A stretch of 64,000 nucleotides of DNA from Symsagittifera roscoffensis. Its lineage: Eukaryota; Xenacoelomorpha; Acoela; Convolutidae. The translations under genes were made by a program, and so were the position numbers. Below the pieces are notes generated by a model, which had not been told where the DNA came from, did no database searches, and saw only the letters and a program-made list of their open reading frames with translations. Positions 40,225-54,026 of the stretch are shown piece by piece; the stretch's first letter is position 1; each line of letters begins with the position of its first letter. Location of the stretch: NCBI RefSeq assembly GCF_963678635.1, contig NC_087062.1:17597789-17661788 (forward strand), read 5' to 3'.

Positions 40225-41129
40225 TGTGCCAGTCGGTCATATTTGGAAGTTTGACCTTGAGAAAAGCAAGAGCACTTAATTTTGGGGTGAAATTTAATTT
40301 TTCAAAATTTCGAATGGAGCCTGTCATGCACGATTTTCTCGCGATAACTGAAAACCGAAAAAGAGAAATCAGAACGATCGAGTAACAATCGCGGGAAAGT
40401 TGCCAGATAAAGCAGTAGGAAATTGCCATTCGCAATTTCCGTCACAATAAAACTAGAGTAGAGCTGTCCTATCTGAAACAGAAGGAAGCGTATTCCCGAG
40501 AATTGGACTATTATTGCTCGACTGGATTATCATTCAAACTGGACTAGGGTGAACCTTCGATGGAAAGGTGGACAGCTTGAGTGTCCCAATGGTTCACGAG
40601 AAAGTATACTCTAGAGTTCAAACTTGTTCCTGTTATTGAAACTAACAAACATTAAACTCATTTAGTTAAATTATTTAATTCTCGAGTTGTTTACTAACTT
40701 AATTACTCCCAGTTCTTGAGCGTGCTTTGATGTGAGTACCCAATTTAAATTTCTAGAGTGTGTTTTATGATTGTTATGTTGAGGTAAGGCGAGATTTAGG
40801 TTGATCCATCTGAAATGGATCAAAGTTCCACTGTCTAATAAAAAGTAACTTAACGGATTGTTCCGACCCGGTTTTTAACGGCGTTCATGTATTTTGGGTA
40901 TCTAGAGACCTAAGTATGGGGACGTTCTTATTTCTAGAGTGGGGGGATATTTTGGTAGTAGCCTTTAAGCTGTAACGGGTCGTAGTCTCATGTCACAAGC
41001 GAACCGAATTGGCTCCGACTGATTTGAGGTAGAAAAACACAAGAGATAGTGTCCCTGACTCTTGAGCCAATGGTTATAGGGCCTATTTTTCTTAAGCCTC
41101 ATGTGTGACTACAGTAGACGAATGTTACA
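40225..41129 (+). repeat. 5' LTR of element 2
   Basis: A 905-bp LTR starting TGTGCCAG and ending TGTTACA. It aligns along its length to the LTRs of element 1 but with many substitutions and small indels, so the two elements belong to one family but are not sister copies of one recent event. Confidence 0.93.
40801..40842 (+). promoter_or_regulatory. LTR hairpin and polyadenylation signal of element 2
   Basis: The TTGATCCAT/ATGGATCAA stem and the downstream AATAAA are unchanged from element 1 although the surrounding LTR has diverged. Confidence 0.5.
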
Positions 41130-41140
41130 TAGTGTTTTTA

Positions 41141-41158
41141 TGGCGCTCCTGGGTGTTT
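41141..41158 (+). promoter_or_regulatory. primer binding site of element 2
   Basis: The 18-mer TGGCGCTCCTGGGTGTTT starts 11 nt after the LTR and is identical to that of element 1. Confidence 0.6.
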
Positions 41159-42647
41159 ACGACATCAAGACTACGGAGTCGAACCCACTTGAGACAGCTT
41201 CGGGCTACATGCCCATTCTAGAGTACCGGCGGTGCGGTTCGACAGGAACGTGCAAACCTTCCGGTTGTACCGTGATAGCTTTTTAAGAAAACTCGAGAAA
41301 ACTTCCTCGTACGCTCTCCGAACGAGGCTTAGCTAACCGAGTAAAGGGGGACAACTAGGGGGACAAAAACACGAGCAAAAAGACAAAAAGCAAAACAAAA
41401 ACCATAAAACGAAAAAAGACAGTGACTTTGACACCAGATCAGTTGGATCAAACCTTTATATTAATTAAATAGTATACCCATACTGTTTTACAAGTTCGAT
41501 CGTTTCGATCAACCTAGCAATTTAACCCAGTAACCTCAATAAAGTGCCCGAGGGTGGGGCGTTGTCAAGTGTTTTTAGATAGCTTGGAACTTAGCTGTAA
41601 ACTAGGAGACTTGACTGGAAGAGGTGACCAGCCGAGTGGGAAAGTGGTTCAGGAGCACTTGAGCTGAACCAATAGGAGACTTGACTGGAAGAGGTGACCA
41701 GCCGAGTGGGAAAGTGGTTCAGGGGCACTTGAGCTGAACCAATAGGAGACTGGACTGGAAAAGGTGACCAGTCGAGTGGGAAAGTAGCAAAGAAGGATTT
41801 TGCATTTCTCGAGTTCTCAAGTTGGGCAGAACGGGTATCGTTAAAATCCACATTACATTATAGGAGATAAGTGTAAAATTGGATAAGCGAAATCCCCTGG
41901 TTTTGAGGAACGTTTTTACTTAAGCAGGCCTGGAGACAGGTCTACGGTTTTCTCTTGAGAGGTTTAGCACCCGGCGCTTAAGGTAATTTTTAGGTTTAAG
42001 AAAGGGGGCTAAAAAGGGGGGAGGTTAGAAGGGGGCTGGTTAAGTTAGAGGTTGGCGGTTATAATTTGTAAAAAGGGGGGACACATTAGAGTAGCTAATT
42101 GCTCGGCGTCGTCGACTTAGTTACATTAGATATTTACACGCGTTGGTCATAGGAAACGGATATCCAAAATTAGAATCAGGTTAAGGTAGGTACCCTGGTC
42201 GGATCGGTAGGGTGGAACGGACATAGACAGTTTTTGTGATACCCCATAATATCGCTAGCAGGGGGGAAGAGAACGCGTGGCAATTAGGTACCAGACATTT
42301 TTTCGATAGAAGGTAGAGATTTGTCAACTTTGAATTATAGGTGGGTTCATCTTTCTGTTTTTATTACTTTTTCTTGCTTAGATTTTTGTTGCATTTTGGT
42401 AAGGATTTGTGTTTGGCTTTTATACGAACAGGTGATCACAAGATACCTGCGCACAGGTTTTGGTTTCAAGTTGCTTGGAACCTTGAAAAAGAGGTAACTA
42501 AAAAATGGGGGTCAGCATTTGGCCACTAAGAGAGGGTTTTTGGGAAAATTTTTACTAGAGCTTGAGTGGTGGTACAAGGTACAGTGAATCAAGAAGTCCC
42601 CATAACGAAGAAGAAAGAGGTCCCACCGCTCAGACACTTGTCAACAG
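41159..42647 (+). other. 5' leader of element 2
   Basis: Untranslated leader homologous to 36636-38148. No ORF is supported. Confidence 0.7.
41601..41787 (+). repeat. 70-bp tandem repeat in the leader of element 2
   Basis: About 2.6 units containing AATAGGAGACTTGACTGGAA and CCAGCCGAGTGGGAAAGT, the complement of the array in element 1. Confidence 0.9.
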
Positions 42648-43270
42648 TCTTGGGACAGTGCAGTCCTGGACCAGAGCAGTCTTGGGACAGTGGTCTTGGG
42701 ACACTAGCCTTGGGACAGTGGTCTTGGGACAGTGGTCTTGGGACAGTGGTCTTGGGACAGAGGTCTTGGGACAGTGGTCTTGGGACAGTGGTCTTGGGAC
42801 AGTGGTCTTGGGACAGTGGTCTTGGGACAGTGGTCTTGGGTCAGTGGTCTTGGGACAGTGGTCTTGGGACAGTGGTCTTGGGACAGTGGTCTTGGGACAG
42901 TGGTCTTGGGACAGAGGTCTTGGGACAGTGGTCTTGGGATAGTGGTCTTGGGACAGTGGTCTTGGGACACTAGCCTTGGGACACTAGCCTTGGGACAGTA
43001 GTCTTGGGACACTAGCCTTGGGACAGTAGTCTTGGGACAGTAGTCTTGGAACACTAGCCTTGGGACAGTAGTCTTGGGACAGTGGTCTTGGGACACTGGC
43101 CTTGGGACACTAGCCTTGGGACAGTAGACTTGGGACAGTAGTCTTGGGACAGTGGTCTTGGGACACTAGCCTTGGGACACTGACCTTGGGGCAGTACTCT
43201 TGGGACAGTCTTGGGACAGTGGTCCTGGGATAGTACTCTCTGGACAAGGGTCTTGGGACACTGACGGAAA
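42648..43270 (+). repeat. 14-bp minisatellite in the leader of element 2
   Basis: Units of CTTGGGACAGTGGT with CTAGC and GTAGT variants. The array differs in length and variant order from element 1, so it evolves quickly. Confidence 0.95.
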
Positions 43271-43594
43271 GTACTGGGACAGTACCGAACAGTCTTGGGA
43301 CAGTAGAAAAAACCTGGGACGGTACAAAGAAGAGTAGGGACGGTAACTGGAAGTCTTAGGACGGTATAAAAATTGAAGTAAAATTACAATAAGTGTTTTG
43401 AGTCAGAATTAAAACAGAACAACACTAGTCGGAACCCGGTACGGTTGAGACCACAAATAAAGAAATTTTCACGAAAGGTTTTTATCACGTTGTATATTTC
43501 CTTTTAAGAATTCTTTTCCACAAAAGATTTTATTCGTAGAATAGAATTGTGTATATAATAATTTTGCAAATAAGAGCAATTGTAAATAGAAATA

Positions 43595-46500
43595 ATGAGA
43601 CGGAGTAGGGTACCGGTGCTCGAAAAAAGGTCAAGTGGATCAAACACGAAATATAACTCGTCGGTGCGCGGAACGACATCAATGGGCCCAAGCAAAACAA
43701 AAGATAACTTTTCAGTTAGCATGGTCAGCACGAGGAGTAGTACCGAGAACAAGACGCGAGAAGGTGCTAAAGACAAACAGGTGGAGCCCACAATTGAAAT
43801 CGATCTAATGACACCAGACCAGAGCGTAGATGAAGTGGAGAAGAAGACTACGGAATCCACACCGATGCCCCATATGGAAGATCAAAATCCAAAAACCGTG
43901 GAATTTTCGCCAATAGACGCGTTGGAAGACACAACAGGCAATACCCGAGAAACGGTGAAAGACGACTCTCAAGTAAAGAAAACATCTTTTACAGAAAAGT
44001 TGGCGATGATGGTCGGAATGAAATCGAAGGACAACACGGCCAAAGAATCAAAAACTGAAAGAGCACGAACATTTGGGACAGTGAGCGCGAAGACGACAGA
44101 AGCTGACCTAAAGGAAGAACAAGCCAAAACGGAAGCGACAGCCGAAAACAAGACAACGGCTGATCATGAAACAGCTACTCTTGAGCTTGGTGACCTGATG
44201 ACAAAACTAAATCAGATCGACAAACAACTAAAGTACAGTGAGGAAGATAGAGACTTAATAAGGAAAGAGTTGAAATACAACAAACACGAGTATCTGGATA
44301 GTTATTTTAACCTGGCTAAGGCGACAGACGAGAGACTCCAGCAGATGTCGGACAAGGTAGATGCCACCAATGAAGAACGAGATAAGAACATCAAAAGAGA
44401 TATGCAACAGTTGAAAAACCGATATGATGATGTCAACAGCCAATTAGGTAGCCTGGAAAAGAGAATGGACACAATGAACAGGAATCAGGCCGAAAGTTCG
44501 TGTGCAATACAGGCGAAGTTGGATGCAATCTTGAGAAATTCTACCTCACAAGAAATACCGGCAGCGGATCGCACGCAAGGCACCAGAGTGGACTTTGTGG
44601 AACCACAAAGGAACAAACGGCAATCGACACCGTTGCCTTTAAACCGGGATGCGGTAAGCATAGCACCAACGGTTGCTAAAACAATCATGAAAAATGGGAC
44701 ATCAAACACAACGAGTGGTCCGGGGGACTCAACAGCTAGCAGCAACGCAGGTCCGGATGCCATGACATGGGCAAGCACTTGGGAGATGATGAACAGGACT
44801 CTAGAGGCCTTCTCCACGAGGAACACTGACTCGAGCGATAGGAGAGACGGAAAATCAAGAAAAACTTTCAAGAAGCCAAAAGAATTCAAAGACGACTCCG
44901 ATGGATGCATTGACACGTCGGTGGAAGTGATGAGATTACATCTAGAGCATGATAACTTAAATGATGAAAGGCAAGCATGCACAGCCATACTCAGCAACCT
45001 GGAAGGCACGGCATTGAAATGCGTGGTTGCAAAGAAAGAAGAAGAACGCGATACCGCGGACAAAATCTTCGAAATATTGCTGAATCGATTCGGATCAGGC
45101 ATGAAGGGTCACCAAGCGATGATGCGATTTGAAAAGAGAAGGCAGAGGGACGACGAGTCAATTGATCGATTCCTAGATGACCTCGAGAGCTTGAGAAGAA
45201 GGAGTGACCCGGAGGAGTCGACAAACAGAAGAAACTTTAGCATTGCCTCGAAGTTCATTGATGGGGTAAAAAGTGATGACTTAAGAACAATGTTAGCAAC
45301 ATACTACACATTGTCGAAAGACAGCGCACCGACCCCAGAAGAAATGAGACAGAAATCAAGGGAATACATGCTGATGAAACCCAAGAAATACTCATATTCA
45401 GAAAACAGGAACACGCAAGGGGGAAGTCAACCCCAGAGGTCGTCATGGTACAAGCCTAGAGATGACATGGACAAGCGCAGATCACGCGCGAACTGCGGGT
45501 CGGCGGATCACCACGTGGCTGACTGCACAACATACAAACAAGGCATGAAGAGTCAGGATACGCACCGGATGAGGAGGACATGAGCCAGATGGAGGAACAC
45601 GAGTACTATAGTGGCTTAATCATCAAGATAGGCGCAAGATGCTTCTTCTGTAACCAGGAGGGGCACTTCAGAATGGATTGTCCCTTGTTCTGGGAAGCGG
45701 TCAAGGACCAGAGTCACCCCAAACATAAGTTGGCATTAGCGGCAGTGCAGAATCAGCGGAATAGACAAAACGAGTTTGAATCTAGGAACTTAGGAGCACC
45801 AAGCACGGAATTGCCGACGAAAACAGTGAAAGCTGTAACACATGTTAATGTTGCGATAGAATCCGCAGCCGGGAACTCTCTAGAGATAAACTATGAGAAA
45901 GCGGCGACGGAAGCAATTGCCAAAGTGAAACAGGATCTGGCTGCGAAAGAAATAGAGCAACGACTAAAGCTGGAGATCGAAAGACAGAATTTCAACGAAG
46001 CATTAACCGGATCAAACCCAACACCAGAGGCTGTACCAGGCTCAACAAAGACCGGGAATTGTAACACTGTAAAAATGGTGACGGGAAAGCCATTCGGCAT
46101 ATCGAAAATCGGGGCTAGAATAATGTCGATAATCACAGTGGGCGGCCACGAGGTAACCAGAAACTTGAGCGAACCGAGCGACCAAACAATAATGCACATT
46201 GACGTGTACGTAGATTACTTGATTTGTATAAGCCCACAAACGACTTCTAGAGCGCTGAGAGCACTACTCACGAGAGGGGGCAGCAAGTCGGTACGTGTTG
46301 ACAACAGGTATACTGAAGCTTATGGTCCACACGAGGTGATGCTAAATATAGATGGAATAAACATCTATACCAAGACAATGATAACATGTGACGAAGACCT
46401 AATTGGGCAAATCTACCTAGGGAAAGAAGAGTTGAAAGTGAGATCGATTGGACACTGCGCTATGCTTGAAGAAGATGCTATGCACATCGGGACAGAGGCA

Positions 46501-49500
46501 GATGTGACAGGGCACGTGCTAGACATAAGTGGCAAAAAGACTCAGCTACGTGGGTTACTTGATACGGGAGCAGTTTTGAGCGTCATACCAATCGAAACTT
46601 GGGAGCGGATGGGCTTTGACAAAGGTGATTTGATAGACTCGAGAATACGGCTGTCAGCTGCAAACAAAGGGGCCCTTCGGGTGCTGGGCAGGACGCCGAT
46701 AATAGCCCTCAACTTGGGGGAACGTAACCTGTGGATGAGCTTTATCGTGGTAGAAAACCTAGATGAATCTGACCAATTCATTTTGGGCAGAGACTTCATC
46801 AGGAATTTCGACGTAACGATTGATCTAAATAACGCAACGTTCAGGATACGGAACCCGGATAGGAGGTACTCAATCAAACCGGTAAATTTAATAATGGCAA
46901 ATGAAAACAAAGCACCGGTATTCTTGAGTAGGAGGGTGAGGCTAAAACCAAATGAAGCGGCAATCGTAGGCTTGAGGATGAAAAATTACAATGAACTAAG
47001 TGACAACAAGCAAGTGTGTGTAGTTCCGAATCCTAATAGTCAAAGTGCTGCTGTCTTAGGAAGATCCTTCTCGATAACGAAGAGCGGCCTCTGCGTCAGT
47101 GTCTTGTTGAATACCCTTGATATACCGATCACGATACAGAGAGGGAGGAAACTGGGATATGCTTTACCGGTTAAAACTCGATATGAAACGATCGAGAACT
47201 CAAAACAAAATGAAGTTGTTGATTGTCCCAATCATAGGGACAAAATTTGTATCTTGAGACGATTGCAGAAAATAAAAGATTCTTCAGGTCTTATTAAATC
47301 ACTTAAGTCAGAAACGGATGATGGGCTGTCGAGCTGTTCGAACTTTCCAGAGCGACCCACACTAGATGAAATGCAAACTGATAAACCGGTTCTGCCGGAG
47401 ATTGAACATTTGAGGGGCAAACTGAAAGATGAACAGCTCGAAGCCATCAAGGACGTACTAGAGCGGAACGAGGAAGTTTTTTTCGAGGCATAAGGCGGAT
47501 ATCGGGTGTTGTAATTACGTTGAGCATGAAATAGAACTTGAGGAAAACGCGGTACCACACAGGGAGGGGGCGAGGCGCATGACCCCACACAAATCGGACG
47601 CGTGTAGAAAAGAAATCGAGACGTTACTAGAGTATGACATGATAGAACCATCCAAGTCCCCGTGGGCGTGTGGAGTAGTGATGGCCAAAAAGAAAGGCGA
47701 CCAGTTGAGGTTTTGTTGTGACTTTCGATACCTGAACTCCGTCACGGTGAAGGATGCCTATCCCATACCTAGGATTGATGAGAGCCTCTCGAAGTTAGGT
47801 GATGCAAAATTTTTTACGACTCTTGATTTAGGCTCGGCCTTTTGGCAGGTACCACTAAGGAAGCAGGACAGGGACAAGACAGGGTTTGCCTGCGAGTTGG
47901 GTCTGTTTCAATGGAAACGGATGCCGTTTGGAAATTTGCAATGCCACAGCCACGTTTCAGCGGTTGATGGCACACGCGCTGATAGGCGTGACGAAGAAGT
48001 ATGGCAACCTGGTAATGTGCTACGTGGATGACGTGGTAATAGCGACGCCAACACTGGAAGACCACATTGAGAGACTTGACGAAGTGTTTGCATGCATGAA
48101 GAGGTCGGGGCTAAAGTGTAAACCATCAAAGTGCGAGATACTCAAGGACTCAATAAAATACTTGGGCAGGATGGTAGACAAGCACGGCATCAGACCTGAT
48201 ACGGACGCCGTGGAAGCAGTCCTGACCTGGAAATCACCGAAGACAGAGCACCAGTTGATGAGCTTCCTGGGTTTCGCTAACTATTATAGAGAGTTCATCA
48301 AAGGCTATGCGGACAAGGTATACCCGATGCAACAATTAATGAGACACAAGGACAAGAAGTTCACGTGGAACAACGCAGCAGAAGAGTCATTCCAGAGAAT
48401 AAAGAAAGAGCTATGTGAGGCACCAGTACTGGGTATGCCGACTGAGAAAAGGATGTACGTGCTGGACACGGATGCGTCGGTAGTCGCGATTTCTGGGATT
48501 CTCCACCAAGAACAAGAATGGAATGTGAAGACAGTCTTGAGACCAACAGCGTACGGGAGCAAAGTCCTGAGTGACACGGAAATGAAGTACGGAGCACCGA
48601 AAGCAGAGATATTCGCGGTGGTTACTTTTGTCGAGAAATACAGGGCATACCTGGGCAGTGAGCCATTCAAGTTGCGAGTCGACAATCGAGCACTGAGCGG
48701 GCTGAAAACGTACTCAATGGACCAAAGTTACATTGGGAGGTGGATAGTTCGCCTGGACGGATACAACATGATAATTGAGCATAGAACACGAGATAAACAT
48801 CAGAATGCCGACAGCTTGAGTAAGAAGACGGAGTTCTATGAGAGACAAGAGCAAAGAGAGGCAGACAGACCTGAAATCAAAGATGGCTTCTCCTTCATGG
48901 ACAAGGAAACGTACGACAGTCTGCCACTCACGAGATGGCTGGACAAATCAGGCAAACCGATTAAAGATCATCCTGAATTACCTAAAGAACCTCCAGAAAA
49001 GACCATCTGGAAGAAGAGCAGAAGGATTCCGATAGAAATAATACTAAAGTCGAAGATCGTGAGGGAGACGCTCAAGGCAAAAGGCTATGATCTTAACCAG
49101 GTAGAAGCAGGAACTGCACAGATAGATGATGACTTAATGAGGTTGCTCGAGAAACTATCAGATGAGAAGCCCGTGATCCAAGAGAAGGGTCAAGAGCAAC
49201 CGGAAGTCACTATACTTCGGAGAAAAGAAACAGTGAACAATACTGACTCCTCAAGAGGAAGCGTCACTGACAGCAAAGATGTCGTGCGGTCACTAGCTGA
49301 CAAAATCCCCGAGAACATTCTGGAGCAGACCAAGGTTAGGAAAAAGAAAGTGACGTTCAAAGAAGATACTGAACACCTGGGACTAGGTCAAGAGTCCGGG
49401 GAGTGTTCCATGTTCACGGAAGAAGAAACCGGAGAAGGAAAATTGTCTGGGGAGCGTGAAGAATGGGATGAAGACTCGGATGAGAGCAGCGAAAACCAAG

Positions 49501-51642
49501 ACAGTCTGTGCATGATATTGGCGGAAGAGAAGACAAGGCACCACGACAGGGAGTTACAGACGGATCCATCTTCAGGAACGTACAATCTAGACATACAGGA
49601 GCTACGAGGTGGTGAGGAACTTGAGAAAATTGCGGTTTCAAGGAAGCCATTCAGGGAACTATCATGCAACTCAAACGTCAGAACGAATCTGGTGCCAGAA
49701 GATGATATGAAAATCGTGAAAAAGATGATATGCGTGAAGCTGAGTGATGACATCCACAACCCTGGTGAGATGAATGGACAGATCATGGCGCTAAAGGAGC
49801 ATGTCAAGGCGAGATACAGGCTGTCAGACCTAATAAGAGCCCAAAAGAATGACAAAATGACAAATAACCTCTCCAAATGGATCCAGTCGGGGGTCAAGGA
49901 GAAGGGGGAACTCGAGGAAGACAGCTATAAGATCTTGAGCCAGTTCTACAAAGAAAAGAAAGACTTACTCTATCACACAGCTGATGGGGTGGTAGCATGC
50001 AAGAGGAAAGATGAGGAGAAGATATTACACAAACACAACCTCATCATACTACCACAGTTGTATCAAACGGAGGTGCTTTTCAGATCGCACGACCAGATGG
50101 GGCACCAGGGGATAGACAAAGTACAACAAAGGATACTTCACAGGTTTGATTGGCCAGGGATGAGAAAAGCTTGCGAGAGATGGGTGAATGCCTGCCTGGC
50201 ATGCCTCCAGGTAAAGGACCCAAGGAAGATGAAGTTTCCCCTCAAGTCCGTCGAGAGCTCAGAATTCAATGAAGTGGTGCAGATAGACCATCAAAAAATC
50301 AGCATGACGGAGTCGGGATATAACCAGATATTGGTTATAATAGACCACTTCACAAAGTTGGCGGAAGCGGTTCCGTGCCAGACAGCCTCGGCCGAGGAGA
50401 CATGTGATCATCTGATAACGCATTGGATATCGCGGTATGGTTGTCCAATGACTTTCCAGTCGGACAACGGCAAAGCTTTTGTGGGGGACTTGACAAAAAA
50501 ATTGATGAGGAGATCGCACATTGCTCAAGCACACTCGACAACCTACCATCCACAGACCAACGGGTTGGTAGAGAGACAGAACAGGACACTGGTCAACATG
50601 TTAAGGGTGTACTGCTCAAGATACATGACGGATTGGGATAAATACCTGCCACAGGTAGTAGGGGCCTACAACAGTACACAGCACTCAACGACGGGCATCT
50701 GTCCCTTCATGATGTTGACGGGTAGGGAGAGAGCAATGCCTCTGACATTCTTTTACGCGGAATACGAAGGGAAAAGGACGTCGCCTCAGGCGTACGTGAA
50801 AGAAGCGATCAAAAGACAACAGGAGTTAAACGAGCTATGCAGGAGGAACACCGCGCAGGCGCAAATGAGGCAACGCAGAAAATATGACGAAAAAATATTA
50901 CAAGCAAAGCCATATGAAGTGGGCCAATATGTGTGGGTCTTCCAAAATGTCATACCGCCCAAGGGAGCAAAGAAACTACTCAAGAAGTGGAGGGGACCAT
51001 TCATGATAACGGAAGTCCATCAACAAGGACGGTTCTATCGCTTGAGTACTGGGCGAGCGGCACATTATGAAAATCTGAAGCCTCACGTTCCGTCCCCGGA
51101 GGATTGGTGCATACCGAATGACATGGAGGGTCTTGAGTACCTGGTGGTAGAGCCAGCGTGTGAAGTGAATGAAAGAGGCACCAAAGAGAAGAATGATGGT
51201 AATGAGAACTTGAGTTTGGACGACAATGAAAAGATAGAAGTGGAGTCTGAAGCAGGATCATTTGTAGAAGAAGACTGGAACGACCCGGAGCAAGATGAGG
51301 TGCCGAAGTGGATGGAGCCAGATCGACCAATACCACCGGGAACCAGGACTGGCAATCGTAAACGGACCGGCATAAGGTACAACAGGTACGGGGATGACTT
51401 CTTGATCGATAAGATACAGCCAGACAAATTGGGCGAGGAACTACTGAGTGCAGGCGAACTGGAAGCCGAAGAGGAATGGCAAGTCATTGACGATGGTGGA
51501 CACTATCCGCAGGAAGACTACTCGACGCCAGAATTGGAGACGGATCTCGAACAGAGTGAGATAGAGAGGAGGGAGAACACGAACTTGAGGATACTTGCGC
51601 GATGTCAAAGACGAGAGCCGCGAAGGACAAAGCATTCAACAA
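43595..51642 (+). pseudogene. element 2 gag-pol, broken by frameshifts
   Basis: The start (43595) and most domains match element 1 ORF1. Breaks are visible at about 45555 (frame loss after the first knuckle), about 47480 (extra T in a T-run before the RT), about 47930 (in the RT MPFG block) and an 8-nt loss near 51590 at the C-terminus. The first zinc knuckle has lost a cysteine (RANCGS for CANCGS). The RT YVDD, RNase H and integrase D-D-E residues are still readable within the remaining frames. At the position of the element 1 ORF1 stop this copy has CAA (51640-51642), so the frame would continue into ORF2. The product cannot be made as one polyprotein. Confidence 0.93.
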
Positions 51643-52383
51643 GTCGACGTATCATCGGCAAATTATATGAAGGCAGAGGACCCTCTTTTCGGATGGACGG
51701 CAACAGATAGGCCACTGGACATTCCTCCGGACAATTCAGACCCGACAACATCGACGGGGACGTCGATAAATATTTTTGTCCGGGGAGTGGGGGTAGGACC
51801 TACCCACACCGAAAATTTGATGATAAAGAAGCTCAAGGAAGTGAGAGAAACAAGCAAATTGGAACTGGAAGAAGAAGAGCCAGAGCCTACCATAGGTCGG
51901 AATTTCAAAACGAAATTTGAAATACCCAATGAGTACTCGGAAAACATCATGATAACGGATAGCGACTTCATCCTGTCAAACAGGACTAGCGCGATCTGCA
52001 TCACGGCGGACATGAGTTTCAAATCAAGATTGGAAGCTGACTTCAAAAGAGAGTACCCGAACGTGTTCAGACAGAGACCAGGACTGGGAGGGATGGCAGC
52101 GCTTCCACCATTAGTAGCACAAGTCCAGGGCAAATATCTGTGCTTCCTAGTGACGAGGGTCAATGACAGGAACACAATTGATCCCGAACACGTGATGTTG
52201 GCACTAACAAGACTACGAGACTTCATGATTGAAAGAGGAATAACGGAGGTCTCAATGCCGGTGTATGACCCAAACAGGGGCAAACTGAGCTCGAGGGAAT
52301 TGTACGCTATCCTACATGTAGTCTTTGCGGAAACTGAGATAATGGTGTATCTGCACAAGAAATACTACTTGAGCATCGCCTGA
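51595..52383 (+). CDS. element 2 ORF2, first copy (macro-domain-like)
   Basis: This frame runs without a stop from the C-terminal residues of gag-pol (MRDVKDESREG) through CAA into the ORF2 ATG at 51667 and on to a TGA at 52381. It is about 239 aa from the ATG. It is near-identical to ORF2 of element 1, with a three-residue gap near EYPNVFRQ. The macro-domain segment (GKYLCFLVTR, SMPVYD) is intact. It lies within the first unit of the 2394-bp duplication. Confidence 0.75.
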   Translation: MRDVKDESREGQSIQQVDVSSANYMKAEDPLFGWTATDRPLDIPPDNSDPTTSTGTSINIFVRGVGVGPTHTENLMIKKLKEVRETSKLELEEEEPEPTIGRNFKTKFEIPNEYSENIMITDSDFILSNRTSAICITADMSFKSRLEADFKREYPNVFRQRPGLGGMAALPPLVAQVQGKYLCFLVTRVNDRNTIDPEHVMLALTRLRDFMIERGITEVSMPVYDPNRGKLSSRELYAILHVVFAETEIMVYLHKKYYLSIA

Positions 52384-54026
52384 GTTGGGGACACGGGGTC
52401 TCGAGTTGGGCGTGAGGGAGGAGTCTTGAGTTAGGTACTGGGGTGCGGCACAGGTAAAGGGATCTTAAGACGTGATTGGCATGACAATTGAATTTTAAAA
52501 AGAATTAACGGTGCTAAAACATAAAATGAATCTGCATGCTTTTAAGGAAATTCCAATTGAATTGTTTTAAGTAGAATGAAAATGATAAGATTTTAACCAT
52601 ACTGGTAAAAAGGGGGTCTCTAGGTTAGGAACATGACATGTTAAGTCTTAATATGGTTTCTGTTTTCAGATCAAGTTTGAAAAACAAAGTTGAAAATCCA
52701 ACTATACTCAAGCGAGAGACAGAAAGAGAAATCTTGATTGAACTCGCCATAAACGACACCTGCAGCAAGTATTTGCAAGGGAACATTTCTAGTGAATTCT
52801 TGAGTTGGGTAATTCTTGAGCCGGTAAGGTAATTCTTGAGCTGGTAAGGATCGGCTACACCACCGAGGGAATATCAAATCAGGAACAGACCAGATGGTTG
52901 TCTTGGAATGTGGATGGAGGAGTAAGGGGTTTTGATTTGGCAAGAAATCCTGGCCTGAGTAACAACACCGAATATGGCGCAGGAGAATTCCCACTACCAA
53001 CTAGGCCATCAGCAAGATCCACAGGCCAGAGCTCGAGTAAAGTGCTATCGATGACGCGAGCACAACAGACGACTGAGGCATATCCGGATCTTGGTGATCT
53101 AAAGAAAGAGCTCGAGAAGACGCAGAAGGAAAGGAACAAGGCGAACCTCGATCGGGATCAGGCAAAGCTGGATCGGGAGAAGGTTCAGCTGGAGAGGGAC
53201 CAGGCGGTCAACGAACGAGATCAGACTCTGAGGTTGCTTGAGATGCTAAAGGCTGAAAATCAGCAGGAACTAAGGGTGCGGGAGAATGCCGCGAATCGTG
53301 ATCAACTGAAGTCGGAGTTAGAGAGAATAGAACAACGACAACGCGAGCTTGATGCACAGAAGGGAGCCAGGCCAAAGGAGCGAGTGGTTACCAGCTCGAG
53401 GCCAGAGTCACGCATGGAAGTGGATGAAGCCCCCAGGGCAAGAGGACGGTTCAACCTTGACCGCGAGGCCCGAGAACACATGAGTGAAGGGTTGGAAGTC
53501 TGAATACCGAATGAAGCGACGTCCTCCTTGCGTAGCTTAGAGACGCAACCCATACGCCCACTGATGGATGTGGTGCTGCCGGGATATACCCCAACCTCGA
53601 CCTCGAGTGACAGTCAGGTGAGCGGCGGCTCATCGCGTCTGAAAGAGCTGGGCGAGAAATTGCGGCAGAAAAGTCGTGAAAGTTCGGCAAGACCGGAGCT
53701 TCCCCCGACTTGGAGGGAACAGCCGGTCAGGAGCGTCGTGATCGCGAGTTATAAGAAAAACACAGAGAAGAGGTACCACAGGCACAATCGGCTGGATTGG
53801 AATGCGGAACAGAAAGCCAGGAGGGACTGCTTTCATGATGCAGCCTGGGTGGAATATCTTGCGCCACCCCGTGTGCCAGAAGGCGCGGTCCACCTAATCA
53901 TAGGGGACAGCCTGGTGCGGGTGTTGACCCGGATCCAGTCGCACTGGCAGACAGGAATCTTGAGTTTCGCTGGAGCTGCCACACCACAGATGTTGGCAAC
54001 GCTTGAGATGCTAGGGATGACTAAAG
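51633..54026 (+). repeat. 2394-bp tandem duplication, first unit
   Basis: The unit starts CATTCAACAAGTCGACG and ends GATGACTAAAG, and is followed directly by a second unit. AAAG occurs at both breakpoints (51629-51632 and 54023-54026), suggesting microhomology-mediated duplication. Confidence 0.95.
52868..54026 (+). pseudogene. element 2 ORF3, truncated first copy
   Basis: This carries the coiled coil and the start of the SGNH domain (IGDSLVR, FAGAATPQML), then runs into the second duplication unit. A TGG-to-TGA change at about 53501-53503 (after EGLEV) stops it in the middle. The N-terminal 80 or so residues are deleted. It cannot encode a complete hydrolase. Confidence 0.9.
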
